The notes under the pieces are model-generated. The model was not told where the DNA came from, did no database searches, and saw only the letters and a list, made by a program, of their open reading frames with translations. From Hydrogenedens sp964549105 (GTDB lineage Bacteria > Hydrogenedentota > Hydrogenedentia > Hydrogenedentales > Hydrogenedentaceae), in the NCBI GenBank assembly GCA_964549105.1, contig CAZJTZ010000017.1, positions 1 to 64,000 on the forward strand: DNA of 64,000 nucleotides. Direction: 5' to 3'. The position numbers and the translations under genes were made by a program. Position 1 is the first letter of the stretch, and each line of letters starts with the position of its first letter. Positions 52,912 through 62,710 of the stretch are shown in pieces.

Positions 52912-55878
52912 TTATATTCGAAGTGTTTTCTGCCACGCTTCTTTAAGTTCGAAAACGGAACTATGAACTATGGGTTTCCCAGAATTACCATATATGGTAA
53001 ATTGAGGTTGTTCGATAACTTCGCCTATGTAGTAAATGTTTATGCCGTCCATTAATTTTAGAAAGTCGTTCTCATATTTCGTAGGAACAGAAACGATATG
53101 TCGTGAGGGCGTTTCACTAAATAGTGTGACTATGTAATCATTCAATCCTATGGTTTGCAAGTCTATTTTCATTCCTAATCCACCCGCTAAAGCACTTTCT
53201 GCTAATGCAACGGCAAGTCCTCCATCAGAACAATCATGGCAGGAAGAAATCCACCCGCTCCTAATGGACTCGTAAATTTTATTGTATTGTTTTATTGCTT
53301 CTTCGGGTATAACTTTGGGGACGCTACCGCCATCAAATTTGTTGATTTCTGCCCATTCACTACCACCCAGTGCTTCTACTGTCTTGCCGATGAGGTAAAT
53401 CTTATCGCCGGGATTTTTTACATCCACAGTCATTGTTTGATTAATATCCTCAATAAAACCAATTGCAGTGATAAGTAAAGTCGGTGGAATGGAAATTTTT
53501 ATATTGCCAATTTTGTAGTCGTTTTTCATACTATCTTTGCCACTAATTAATGGTACTTTGTAGTGTAGGCAGGTCTCATGCAACCCCTTACAGGTTAATA
53601 CTAATTGAGCAAGTTTGTGAGCACCATCTGGCGTTTTTTCACTTTCTACAGGGTCAGGCCAGCAAAAATTATCTAATCCTGCTATATCCCCCAATTTCAC
53701 GCCGACAGATACTAAATTTCGTACTGCTTCATCCACTGCATTTGCTGCCATCTGGTAGCAGTCAAGGTCGCTATATTTAGGACAAATGCCACAAGATATG
53801 GCTAAACCCCGATTTGAGTTATATACAGGTCGAATCACAGAGGCGTCTCCGGGACCGTCGCAAGTAACGCCTTGAAAAGGTTTAATCACAGATTGGGCTT
53901 GAACCTCGTGGTCATACATGCGAACAAAGGTTTCTTTACTGCATACATTCAGACTGCCCAGAACATTTTTCAAGTCTTCTGTCAAATCAGTTTTATGAGA
54001 GAGATGGAATTGTTTTTCTGCGGAAGGGGCTAATTGTGCCCTTAATTCCATCATTGGAACGCCTTTGTGTAGAAATTCCATGGATAGAGAGGCAATTAAT
54101 TTGTTATTGAAGTAGCATTCAAGATAACCAGAATCTGTAAAATTGCCAAGCACAGTTGCTTCTACATCTCTCTTTTTTGCGAGATAGAGAAATTCGTCAA
54201 TGTTTTGGGGAGGAACGGAAACGGTCATTCGTTCCTGAGATTCGGACAGAAAAATTTCCCAGGGTGCCAGACCTGCGTATTTCAAGGGAGCACGGTCTAA
54301 ATATACCTTTGCTCCTCCTGAATCTCTTGCCATTTCACCGATACTGGAAGACAGACCCCCTGCACCGTTGTCTGTTATGGAGTTGTATAAAGAACGGTCT
54401 CTTGCTTCGAACAGGAAGTCAGATAATTTTCTCTGAGTAATTGGGTCTCCAATCTGAACTGCTGTTACAGGTGAACCTTCATGCAATTCTTCAGAGGAGA
54501 AAGTAGCACCGTGAATGCCGTCTTTACCTATTCTGCCCCCAATCATTACAATAAAATCGTCCTTTTGTGCTTGTTTCTCGTGACTGGGTTTATTGTTAAT
54601 GGTTGTAGGAATAATACCCCCTGTACCACAGAATACTAATGGCTTTCCTAAAAACCGTTCATGGAACACAATCGCACCGTTTACGGTTGGGATACCGCTT
54701 TGATTTCCTCCATCACGGACGCCGGCATGCACTCCTCTTAACACCCTTCGTGGATGGAGAAGTCGCTCTGGAATTTTGCCTTCATAGAAAGGTGAAGCAA
54801 AACAGAAGACATCTGTATTTAAAATGCAACGGCAACCTAACCCTGCTCCTAAAATGTCTCTGTTTACGCCTACAATCCCGGTAATAGCACCGCCGTAGGG
54901 GTCAAGGGCAGAAGGACTGTTGTGGGTTTCTACTTTCATGGAGATAAGATGGTCTTTATCAAATTTTATTAATCCAGCGTTATCATGGAAAACGCTGACC
55001 AGCCAATCAATGTTTGACTTTAATTTTTCTGTGGTGGATTTGATATAGGTTTTGAAGAGACTATCAATAATAAAGGAATTTCCATTGCCGTCGTCATATT
55101 TAATTCTGGCATTGAATATTTTATGCTTGCAGTGTTCTGACCAGGTCTGGGCTAAAATTTCCAGTTCAATATCCGTAGGTTCTTCTGCAAGGTTGAGGTC
55201 CTTTCTATGCTTTTTAGTAGTAGGACTTTCATAGTATTCTTTAATGGCTTTCATTTCTTTAAGGTCAAGGGCTAATAACCTTTTTTGACTGAGTTCTGTC
55301 AGTTCTTTATCGGATAAATTTAAAGAAATGGTCTCTACAACGGCTTCTGTCTTTCCTGTTACTAATGGGATAGGGAGTAAAGATATATTATCTTTTGATT
55401 TTAGTTCTTCGATGGAGAAAACAACGCCGAGTTGTATTAGTTCATTGGCGAGAAGTTCTTTTGCAATACGGGAACATTCTTCCTTTGACAGTCCAGAAAA
55501 CCAATACATAGTTGATTTAAATACAAACTCTCCAGATTTCAAATCCCTTGATAGAGTATCCTGAATCCCTTCTCGAGCACTTTTCCCAACATTATCTGTG
55601 ACTCCTGGACGGAATCCGACTTCAGCCACAAATGGGTAGTCAGGGGAGAAGTAGATATGTTGATTTATGGAGGAAATTTGTATTACAGAATCAGTAAAGA
55701 GTTCATTGGCTACTTTTGTTAGTTCTTCAGGAGTTAATTCGGCTAATATGGTGTATACATCTACGACACGAACAGATTTGCACGGAATAGATAAATCGTC
55801 TTTTATCTGAGCGCATAAACTTTTCCCTATAGGGTCTTCTAAATCGGGACGAATTGCAACTTCAACTCGGTTGAGCAT
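52912..55878 (-). CDS. purL: FGAM synthase, PurS-PurL fusion (PurSL)
   Basis: A 988-residue synthetase subunit of purine step four, longer than small PurL (about 740) and shorter than the 1300-residue single-chain enzyme. Residues 1-170 contain two PurS-like halves (VEVAIRPDLEDPIGKSL and AEVGFRPGVTDNVGKSA), then two PurM-like halves with KVETHNSPSALDPYGGAITG and NGAGGLSSSIGEMA, and SCHDCSDGGLAVALAE near the end. PurQ is separate and next in the operon. Fusions of this PurSL type are known from delta-proteobacteria. Its start overlaps the end of purM by 17 bases. Confidence 0.93.
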   Translation of the reverse strand: MLNRVEVAIRPDLEDPIGKSLCAQIKDDLSIPCKSVRVVDVYTILAELTPEELTKVANELFTDSVIQISSINQHIYFSPDYPFVAEVGFRPGVTDNVGKSAREGIQDTLSRDLKSGEFVFKSTMYWFSGLSKEECSRIAKELLANELIQLGVVFSIEELKSKDNISLLPIPLVTGKTEAVVETISLNLSDKELTELSQKRLLALDLKEMKAIKEYYESPTTKKHRKDLNLAEEPTDIELEILAQTWSEHCKHKIFNARIKYDDGNGNSFIIDSLFKTYIKSTTEKLKSNIDWLVSVFHDNAGLIKFDKDHLISMKVETHNSPSALDPYGGAITGIVGVNRDILGAGLGCRCILNTDVFCFASPFYEGKIPERLLHPRRVLRGVHAGVRDGGNQSGIPTVNGAIVFHERFLGKPLVFCGTGGIIPTTINNKPSHEKQAQKDDFIVMIGGRIGKDGIHGATFSSEELHEGSPVTAVQIGDPITQRKLSDFLFEARDRSLYNSITDNGAGGLSSSIGEMARDSGGAKVYLDRAPLKYAGLAPWEIFLSESQERMTVSVPPQNIDEFLYLAKKRDVEATVLGNFTDSGYLECYFNNKLIASLSMEFLHKGVPMMELRAQLAPSAEKQFHLSHKTDLTEDLKNVLGSLNVCSKETFVRMYDHEVQAQSVIKPFQGVTCDGPGDASVIRPVYNSNRGLAISCGICPKYSDLDCYQMAANAVDEAVRNLVSVGVKLGDIAGLDNFCWPDPVESEKTPDGAHKLAQLVLTCKGLHETCLHYKVPLISGKDSMKNDYKIGNIKISIPPTLLITAIGFIEDINQTMTVDVKNPGDKIYLIGKTVEALGGSEWAEINKFDGGSVPKVIPEEAIKQYNKIYESIRSGWISSCHDCSDGGLAVALAESALAGGLGMKIDLQTIGLNDYIVTLFSETPSRHIVSVPTKYENDFLKLMDGINIYYIGEVIEQPQFTIYGNSGKPIVHSSVFELKEAWQKTLRI

Positions 55879-56929
55879 ATTTCAAATTTCCCTTATAATA
55901 AACTTTTCTTTCTCCTTGAATTGTTTTACCAATAATATGTGCGGTAACACCTGCCTGGTCGAAGGCTTTTAATACCTTTGACAAATGGTTTTCAGGAATG
56001 ATGAATAGTAAACCAATACCCATATTAAATACGCGTAGCATCTCTATATCTTCCACTTTTCCCGCTTCTTTTAGAAAGCGGAAAAGAGGAGGGACTTCCC
56101 ATGTAGACAAATCAATTTCAGCACCGATTCCTTCCGGAAGTATGCGAGGTAGGTTTTCTGTAATTCCACCACCTGTTATATGAGCCATTCCCCGGACATC
56201 TACTAATTTCATTACGATTTGCATAACTTTTGAGTAGCAATAATGGGATGCCATCAAGGTATCATAAACTGTTTTTTTGGTTCCCGGAAAGGTGTCTTCT
56301 AATTTTAAGCCTGCAATTTCAAAGCATATTTTTCGGGCAAGGCTATATCCGTTCGTATGGAGTCCTGAAGAGGATAAGCCAATAATAATATCCCCAGTCT
56401 GAATGTTAGAACCATCAATAATTTTTTTGCGGTCAACGATTCCAACAATAGTGCCGACCAAATCATAATCATCAGGACTGTAAACATCAGGCATTTCTGC
56501 GGTTTCACCTCCAATGAGTGCACATCCTGCCTGCCCACAACCCAGGGTTAAGCCTTTTACTATTTCAATTATGGTGGAGGGGTTTAGTTTCCCCATAGCA
56601 ATATAATCTAAAAAGAAAAGGGGTTTGGCGCCTTGAACTAAGATGTCATTGACACAATGGGATACAAGGTCTACACCTACGGTGTCGTGTTTATTTGCCA
56701 TAATGGCTAATTTTATTTTCGTTCCTACACCATCGATACTCGAAACGAGAACAGGTTCTTCTATCCCATGAAGGTCAACCTGAAAAAGCCCTCCAAATAA
56801 GCCGATGTTTGATAATACCTGGTCATTAAAAGTGCGTTTGACCAGTTCTTTTATTTTACCCACGGCTTCATTCGCAGCATCAATATTGACACCTGCATCT
56901 TTGTAACTTAACTTTGAATCTTTATCCAT
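55862..56929 (-). CDS. purM: Phosphoribosylformylglycinamidine cyclo-ligase PurM
   Basis: A 355-residue AIR synthetase (purine step five). Signature segments are LSYKDAGVNIDAANEAV, VSSIDGVGTKIKLA, GGETAEMPDVY and MAHITGGGITENLPR. It is the first gene of the purM-purSL-purQ operon and is divergent from a LysR-type regulator with a 105-base gap. Confidence 0.95.
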   Translation of the reverse strand: MDKDSKLSYKDAGVNIDAANEAVGKIKELVKRTFNDQVLSNIGLFGGLFQVDLHGIEEPVLVSSIDGVGTKIKLAIMANKHDTVGVDLVSHCVNDILVQGAKPLFFLDYIAMGKLNPSTIIEIVKGLTLGCGQAGCALIGGETAEMPDVYSPDDYDLVGTIVGIVDRKKIIDGSNIQTGDIIIGLSSSGLHTNGYSLARKICFEIAGLKLEDTFPGTKKTVYDTLMASHYCYSKVMQIVMKLVDVRGMAHITGGGITENLPRILPEGIGAEIDLSTWEVPPLFRFLKEAGKVEDIEMLRVFNMGIGLLFIIPENHLSKVLKAFDQAGVTAHIIGKTIQGERKVYYKGNLKYAQPS

Positions 56930-56968
56930 TATTTATTCCTCTATTAATTTGCCCAGTAGTTTGAAAGT

Positions 56969-56992
56969 ATAATAACATATATAGAATATTAT
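56969..56992. promoter_or_regulatory. AT-rich inverted repeat between purM and lysR
   Basis: ATAATA (56969-56974) and TATTAT (56987-56992) are separated by 12 bases. It could be a LysR-type binding site, but in such AT-rich sequence it may be chance. Confidence 0.25.
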
Positions 56993-57034
56993 AAATCTAA
57001 TGAATTTTAATTATTAAATCTATAAGTAATTCTT

Positions 57035-57928
57035 ATGGAAATATTTTCGTATGATGCGCTTCAATGCTTCTGTGCGTTAGTCGAAACGGGCTCCTTCGGA
57101 AAGGCTGCGGAAAGAACAGGTAGAACACAACCTGCCTTAAGCCAGAGAATAAAAAATATAGAAGAGAGTCTGGGGGAGGAGTTGTTTGACCGTAAAAGGA
57201 AATGTCTAACGCCTCTGGGAAAAAGTTTTTATGAATTGGCAAAAGAATTTACATTGGTGCAGAAAAAATTTAATGTATTATTCCAGGAGGTAACACGGGG
57301 ATTTTCTCCCGAACTGAAAATAGGGACCAGTGATACCTTTGCCTTGCATCTATTACCGGGGGTGATTCGTGAATTTTTGAAAGTTTTTCCACAGGTTCAA
57401 TTGTCTATTATAACTCGTTCCTCGGAAGAGATTGAGAATATGGTACATGCCGGGGAATTAAATATAGGTGTAGTTACACAGCCAATACATCATAAGAATC
57501 TTCGAGAAACAAAGGTATGTGAGGACCTTGTATATTTCGTAACTCCCAAAAGGCATCCATGGAAAAATAAAAGGCATATAGAAGTGGATGATGTTAATAA
57601 GGAGTCTGTGATTATGATAGACCCTAAAACGAGAACGGGACGAATTATCTATAAATATTTTAAGGCAATGAAAATATCTCCAAAGTGTGTTATTGATGGG
57701 GGTTCTTTTCAGGTTATTATGAGGTATGTGTCGGAAGGGTTTGGTATCTCATTAGTTCCGAGAATGGTGGCTATGGAATGGAAGGATAAGGTAGAGATTA
57801 TCAAAATGAGGAGAATGCCCACAATCCCGTATGTTTGTATTTACCCTCGGTTTTTGTCTCTGTCAAAAACGGAGCAGGTGTTTTTGCAATTGTTAAAGAA
57901 AATCTCAAAAAGAATAACGACAGGTTAG
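57035..57928 (+). CDS. LysR-family transcriptional regulator
   Basis: A 297-residue LysR regulator with the winged helix LVETGSFGKAAERTGRTQPA and LSQRIKNIEESLGEELFDR, and a two-lobed effector domain from about residue 90. The effector is unknown. Its divergent position to purM suggests, but does not show, control of purine genes; an equally likely target is itself. No strong ribosome-binding site precedes the ATG. Confidence 0.9.
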   Translation: MEIFSYDALQCFCALVETGSFGKAAERTGRTQPALSQRIKNIEESLGEELFDRKRKCLTPLGKSFYELAKEFTLVQKKFNVLFQEVTRGFSPELKIGTSDTFALHLLPGVIREFLKVFPQVQLSIITRSSEEIENMVHAGELNIGVVTQPIHHKNLRETKVCEDLVYFVTPKRHPWKNKRHIEVDDVNKESVIMIDPKTRTGRIIYKYFKAMKISPKCVIDGGSFQVIMRYVSEGFGISLVPRMVAMEWKDKVEIIKMRRMPTIPYVCIYPRFLSLSKTEQVFLQLLKKISKRITTG

Positions 57929-57946
57929 AATCGTTGAAAGAATGGT

Positions 57947-59536
57947 ATGAATTTAACGGGGAAGGATAAGTTGGTTGGGAGTTTACTCTTTTTATCTATT
58001 CTTATACCACCGTTAGTGTATTCTTTCGAATTTACATCCTTCCTTTATCCTAAAGAGATTGCACTAAGCATTTTCCTGATTCTATTATTTCCTTTTTTTA
58101 TGGACCAAAAAGAAAGATTGTTTATCCCAATTCCACTGTTGTTTTTTCTTGTTTTAATTTTATTTTTATGTCTGGGAATTATTTATGCAAAAGTACCAGA
58201 GCAAACCTTGATTCGTTCTTCAGAATTATTCCTTGTGTTAATGTTTATCATTGTTATTGTTGCTTTTTATAGGGAAGAAAAATATAGAATGGTGGTAGAT
58301 TACGGGGTGTTGTTTTCAGGTATAGGTATATCATTAGCGATGATTGTGCAACACCACAATCTATTGCCTGTGCTATTTCCAACATTTTCGGACTATAAAC
58401 AATTATATTCTGTGTTTGGCAATCAAAATCTAACAGGAACTTACATATCGCTGATAATGGTGTGGTTGCTTGTTAGGAAAGACGATTTGTTAGAAAAAAA
58501 TATCTACAAGGTGCTATGTTTTTTTATTCTGGGTTATGGACTTTTTTTGAGTAATTCCCGTTCGGCTTGGCTTACGACTTTTCTGGTATTCGTTTTGTTT
58601 TATATGAAATTGTTTAGGGATAAGAAATTTAGTATTAGACAGTTTTTAATTGTTATATCAGGAATATTTTTGGCTGTTGTGCTAACCTATCCCTATTTAA
58701 TGGAGCGTATTACACAAAGTTTTTCAAAAGAAGATGTTGGTTTTCGAGTTCGTTTTTGGGTGTATGACGGGACAATTCGTATGTTTATTTCGCACCCAAT
58801 TTTAGGAGTTGGTTTTGGAAACTTTTATTATTGGAGTCCCAGATATTTAGCCCAGGCTTTGCATTCCAGTTATGGAGGTATCCACATTAGAAATGAATTA
58901 TTAACCTTGCATGCACACAACGATTTTTTAGAATTGTTGGCAGAAACAGGAATTTTGGGGTTAGCGATGATTTGTATCTTTTATTTTCTGTGGTTGTTTA
59001 TATATAGAAAGTCTTATGTATGGATAGCGTTTGTGCTAATCTCATTTTTTAATCCTATTCTTATAAGTGCTTCACATATTATAATTGCATTCATATCTTT
59101 ATTTGATGGGACAAGAGAGGAACAGAATGAAATTAAAATGAAGTTTAGTGGGGTAAACTTAAAGAAGAAGTCGAGGTATATTGTTTGTTTGTGTAGTTGT
59201 TTCGTCATTATTTTTTTGGCTTATGCTTTATGGATTCCCGATTATAGACTCAGGCAGGCAGAAAAATCTTTAATTCTGGGACGGGATTGTATAAAACAAT
59301 ATCAAGAATTGGTTTGTTCAAGGTTTGCAACATACTCGATGTATGAAGGGTATGCTCATGCCTTGATGGAAAAAGGCGATTACGAAACGGCATATAAAGT
59401 ATTAAAAAAATCATTAACTAAAACTGATTCAGGACAGGTTTATCTAATGTTAGGTCAATGTGCACAAAATTTAGGGAAAAAAGAGGAAAGTATACAATGG
59501 CACAAAGAATATTTATATCGTTTCCCTGACAGATAA
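57947..59536 (+). CDS. O-antigen ligase-like membrane protein with TPR tail
   Basis: A 529-residue protein with about 11 transmembrane helices (residues 8-380) of the Wzy_C/WaaL superfamily: SNSRSAWLTTF and the periplasmic HPILGVGFGNFYYW, then LHAHNDFLELLAETGILGL, which is the conserved ligase His motif. Members join O-antigen to lipid A-core or other glycans to lipids/proteins. The C-terminal ~100 residues carry TPR-like helices (YEGYAHALMEKGDYETAYKV). It follows the LysR gene by 18 bases. Confidence 0.82.
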   Translation: MNLTGKDKLVGSLLFLSILIPPLVYSFEFTSFLYPKEIALSIFLILLFPFFMDQKERLFIPIPLLFFLVLILFLCLGIIYAKVPEQTLIRSSELFLVLMFIIVIVAFYREEKYRMVVDYGVLFSGIGISLAMIVQHHNLLPVLFPTFSDYKQLYSVFGNQNLTGTYISLIMVWLLVRKDDLLEKNIYKVLCFFILGYGLFLSNSRSAWLTTFLVFVLFYMKLFRDKKFSIRQFLIVISGIFLAVVLTYPYLMERITQSFSKEDVGFRVRFWVYDGTIRMFISHPILGVGFGNFYYWSPRYLAQALHSSYGGIHIRNELLTLHAHNDFLELLAETGILGLAMICIFYFLWLFIYRKSYVWIAFVLISFFNPILISASHIIIAFISLFDGTREEQNEIKMKFSGVNLKKKSRYIVCLCSCFVIIFLAYALWIPDYRLRQAEKSLILGRDCIKQYQELVCSRFATYSMYEGYAHALMEKGDYETAYKVLKKSLTKTDSGQVYLMLGQCAQNLGKKEESIQWHKEYLYRFPDR

Positions 59537-59651
59537 GACATATAGGACATATAAAAAAATTGTCATACAACATAGTTTTTTATTAGTCCTGCAAGTGTAG
59601 ACTTATTTGTTAATGATTTTTCAAGATGTTTTAATCATCAGCAATAAATAA

Positions 59652-61130
59652 TCATAATATCGTGATGATGTAGAGGCTTTTTATTATAGCGACAAAAGGT
59701 GTGTTGTTCTCTGTAGATATTTTTAAGGTGAAGGTGTCATTTGTATTGATAAGGCAAGGTGTTTTCCATTTTTCAGCATGAAGTTTGTTATATATGATGG
59801 GTTTTGTTTCACCTTTATTAACTTCAAAAGTAAATGTATCCACAGAGTCTAAAAAGACTTCTAATTCTATCTTTTTTGCTCTCATATCTAACCAATAAGA
59901 GTCTGTGCTTTTGAAATTTATGTTTCGAATTAGTGGGGACCCATCAGGACTTTTTAGTTCGATACTGTGGGGTGGTTGAATATATAAATTTTTGAAATAT
60001 CTAGCAGTAGCAGGGATTTGGGTAACTGGGTTTATGAAAGTATTTAGAAGATATGATTCGACAGCTGAAAAAGAAATTACAGCCAATAAAGATAGGACCA
60101 AAAGATGAAAGAGACAGAGGTTTAGTGTCTTTAGAATAGAAATTCCAAAAGTTCCAAAAATGATTAAGAAAGATATAAAGGGAATAAATATAAACCCCCA
60201 AATGATTAGAGATTTAGGAAGCAAGGAAAATAAAAAGATAAGGGAAGGGATAAGCAATCCGATTAATATAATAAGGTTGCGTGGTATTTTTTCTCTTATG
60301 CCTATAATATTTAACCCTATTTTTAGAATTAAGGGGGAAAGGATAAGAAATATAATACCTGTGGCAACACGAGAGGGAAATAGTTCATTACGGTAAATAT
60401 CCCAGAAAGTTAAACTTATGTGGGATGATTGGGAAGAGGCGAACCAAAACTGTAATGACATGAAAATATCTATGGATAGGGATGTAATTGTAACCAATCC
60501 GAGAAAAATGGTTATAATTTCGGGTGTTAATATAACGAGTAAGTTTTGTTGAAATTCAACGGAAGTAGAGGCAAGTTGGCCTGTATTGAACCCGAGCGGT
60601 TCAGCACATTTCCAACATCGGTCACTGTCGCCTTTATTTTCTGCACCGCACCGTCTACATATAGTTTCTGGCAATAAATCAAAATCTGAACTGAATGTGA
60701 AAGGGAAGGGAGTATTTTTAACAGTTTTTTTGTCCAGGAATTTTTTGAGTTTTTCAACAGCAATAGAAGCCCATCTATGCTCTGGACAAATTTTGCTAAG
60801 TTTTTCATAAACCTCTTTTGCTTCTTCAAATTTTCCTGCTGTGATAAGTGCCCTCCCTAATTGTTCATATAAACCGGGCTCTTTTTCCCAAATTTCAATG
60901 GCTTTTTTTAACTCTTTTATCGCTTCGTCATATTTTCCAAGCCGATACAATGTGGCTGATAAAAAACGATAAACATTTATATAGGATTCCCATTCGTTTT
61001 TAAGGACAGTAAGGTGTTCCAGTGCTAAAACATAGTCTTTATTCTGATAGAGTTTTTTTGCCAGACTCCATCTTTTTTCGTAGTCTTTTGGATTTTTATC
61101 TACATAGTCAAGTAAATCAAGTAGATTCAA
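59652..61130 (-). CDS. TPR and zinc-ribbon membrane protein
   Basis: A 492-residue protein I cannot assign to a named family. TPR units fill residues 15-120 (LALEHLTVLKNEWESYINVY, YDEAIKELKKAIEIWEKEPG). A double-CxxC zinc ribbon follows (CRRCGAENKGDSDRCWKC, about 160-177), then four to five transmembrane helices (200-370) and a beta-rich C-terminal domain. The order suggests a cytoplasmic scaffold anchored in the membrane. Confidence 0.6.
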   Translation of the reverse strand: MNLLDLLDYVDKNPKDYEKRWSLAKKLYQNKDYVLALEHLTVLKNEWESYINVYRFLSATLYRLGKYDEAIKELKKAIEIWEKEPGLYEQLGRALITAGKFEEAKEVYEKLSKICPEHRWASIAVEKLKKFLDKKTVKNTPFPFTFSSDFDLLPETICRRCGAENKGDSDRCWKCAEPLGFNTGQLASTSVEFQQNLLVILTPEIITIFLGLVTITSLSIDIFMSLQFWFASSQSSHISLTFWDIYRNELFPSRVATGIIFLILSPLILKIGLNIIGIREKIPRNLIILIGLLIPSLIFLFSLLPKSLIIWGFIFIPFISFLIIFGTFGISILKTLNLCLFHLLVLSLLAVISFSAVESYLLNTFINPVTQIPATARYFKNLYIQPPHSIELKSPDGSPLIRNINFKSTDSYWLDMRAKKIELEVFLDSVDTFTFEVNKGETKPIIYNKLHAEKWKTPCLINTNDTFTLKISTENNTPFVAIIKSLYIITIL

Positions 61131-61167
61131 TTATCTTTCTCCAATAATGTAACCATTATATTAAATT

Positions 61168-61434
61168 CTAGTTGTTCTTTTTTTTCTTTTTTCGTATTTT
61201 CTTTTTTGATTCTTTGTATTTTGCCAGGTTTCTTCTGTAGAGTATGTCATTTACAATCCATGCAAAAACGGCACCTACAATGGCTGCTGCCCCTATCGTC
61301 AATCCGATACGAACTCCCATAGAATTATCATAAATAAGAAAGCCGGATATAAAATAACCTGGTATAAGTAATAGACAAGTGGAAATTGCCCAAAAAATCC
61401 ATCCGACGGACTCAATATCTTTGAATTGTTTCAT
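61168..61434 (-). CDS. Small two-helix membrane protein
   Basis: An 88-residue protein with two transmembrane helices (about 11-33 and 41-64) and a strongly basic, lysine-rich tail. No family is recognised. It lies one base after the histidine kinase gene on the same strand, so they are probably co-transcribed. Confidence 0.6.
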   Translation of the reverse strand: MKQFKDIESVGWIFWAISTCLLLIPGYFISGFLIYDNSMGVRIGLTIGAAAIVGAVFAWIVNDILYRRNLAKYKESKKKIRKKKKKNN

Positions 61435-61435
61435 T

Positions 61436-62704
61436 TTACTCCTTTCCCCGAGTTTCTACTGTTTTTTGTGGAATTATAATTTTAATCTGGGTTCCTGAAT
61501 CTACTTGACTTGCGATAAGAATTTTACCGCCATGTTCTTCTACAATTTTCTTGGTAACGGATAAACCTAAACCTGTGCCCCTGTATCCTTTGGTTGTAAA
61601 AAAAGGTTCAAATAAATTGTTGAGGTGTTCTGGAGAAATCCCTTTGCCGTTGTCAGATACAGTGATAATTAATTCGTTGTTTTCTGATAGTTCTCCCGTG
61701 ATATTAATAATCCCTGTTTCTTCGGGGACGGCTTCCCCAGCATTTAATATCAGATTGGACAAACAATGGAGGATACCGTTAGGGTCAAGAAAAACTTTCC
61801 CTTTGACTCTGGATATATCCACTTTTAGTTGTATTTGTCTATTGGAGAAGAGGTCAGAGAAAAATTCAGAGGCTTCTTCTATTATGTCTTTGAGATTGCA
61901 GTATGTTTTTTGTGGAATGCGGGGTTTTGAAAATATTAGTAAATCTTGAACAAATTCGAATACATAAAGAGATGTCCTTTTTAGGACAGGCCAGGCTTTA
62001 TGAACCACAGGGTAATTTTTTTGGCTTAGTGCTTTTTCGATAAGTTCGGTGCTTGTTAGCATTCCAGTTAATATGTTTTTTAGATGATGAGCCAGTGCGG
62101 TTAATGTATAGCCAATGGCTGCAAATCGTTCTGCTTGAAGTTTTTCTTGTATCAGTTGTGAATTGACTACAGCCGAAGCAGCCCAGGATGCAAGAATTTC
62201 GAGGAAACGGAGGTCCTCATGAGAAAATGAGTCACTTCCAATTTTGTTGACCATCTCAATTACACCAACCAATCGCTGACGGTCAATCATCGGGACCGCA
62301 AGGATGTTTCTTGTGGAGAATTGGGTAGCCGAATCTACGCCCGCAAAAAAACGAGGGTCATTTTTTGCATCATTAACAATAATCGGTTTTCTTGTCCTTG
62401 CTACTTCGCCAGCAATTCCACAGTTTATAGGTAAACGGATTTCTTTTTTTACAATTTCAGAACCAACGGGTCCTAATGTTACCTGGAAAGATAATTCTTT
62501 CTTTTTGTCATCATAAAGTAGTAATGAACCTGCTTCTGAATTACAGGCATTTTTGCATTCTTCTGTTATGACTGTTATCAATTGTTCTATATCTGTTAGG
62601 TTTGAGTAAAAGTGTTGAACACGGTATATGGATTGGATGTATTTACGAAGGTCATCATCCAGCCAATGGAATTGGGTAATCTCACTATCCGATTGCCTAT
62701 CCAT
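61436..62704 (-). CDS. GAF-domain sensor histidine kinase
   Basis: A 422-residue soluble kinase. The GAF sensor domain covers about 25-185 (NACNSEAGSLLLYDDKKKEL, GIAGEVARTRKPIIVNDA). The phosphoacceptor His is in ALAHHLKNILTGML (about residue 205), followed by the N box NLILNAGEAVP, the DNGKGI G1 box and GTGLGLS. It has no transmembrane helix, so it senses a cytoplasmic signal. No response regulator is adjacent in the window. Confidence 0.88.
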   Translation of the reverse strand: MDRQSDSEITQFHWLDDDLRKYIQSIYRVQHFYSNLTDIEQLITVITEECKNACNSEAGSLLLYDDKKKELSFQVTLGPVGSEIVKKEIRLPINCGIAGEVARTRKPIIVNDAKNDPRFFAGVDSATQFSTRNILAVPMIDRQRLVGVIEMVNKIGSDSFSHEDLRFLEILASWAASAVVNSQLIQEKLQAERFAAIGYTLTALAHHLKNILTGMLTSTELIEKALSQKNYPVVHKAWPVLKRTSLYVFEFVQDLLIFSKPRIPQKTYCNLKDIIEEASEFFSDLFSNRQIQLKVDISRVKGKVFLDPNGILHCLSNLILNAGEAVPEETGIINITGELSENNELIITVSDNGKGISPEHLNNLFEPFFTTKGYRGTGLGLSVTKKIVEEHGGKILIASQVDSGTQIKIIIPQKTVETRGKE

Positions 62705-62710
62705 AATTTA

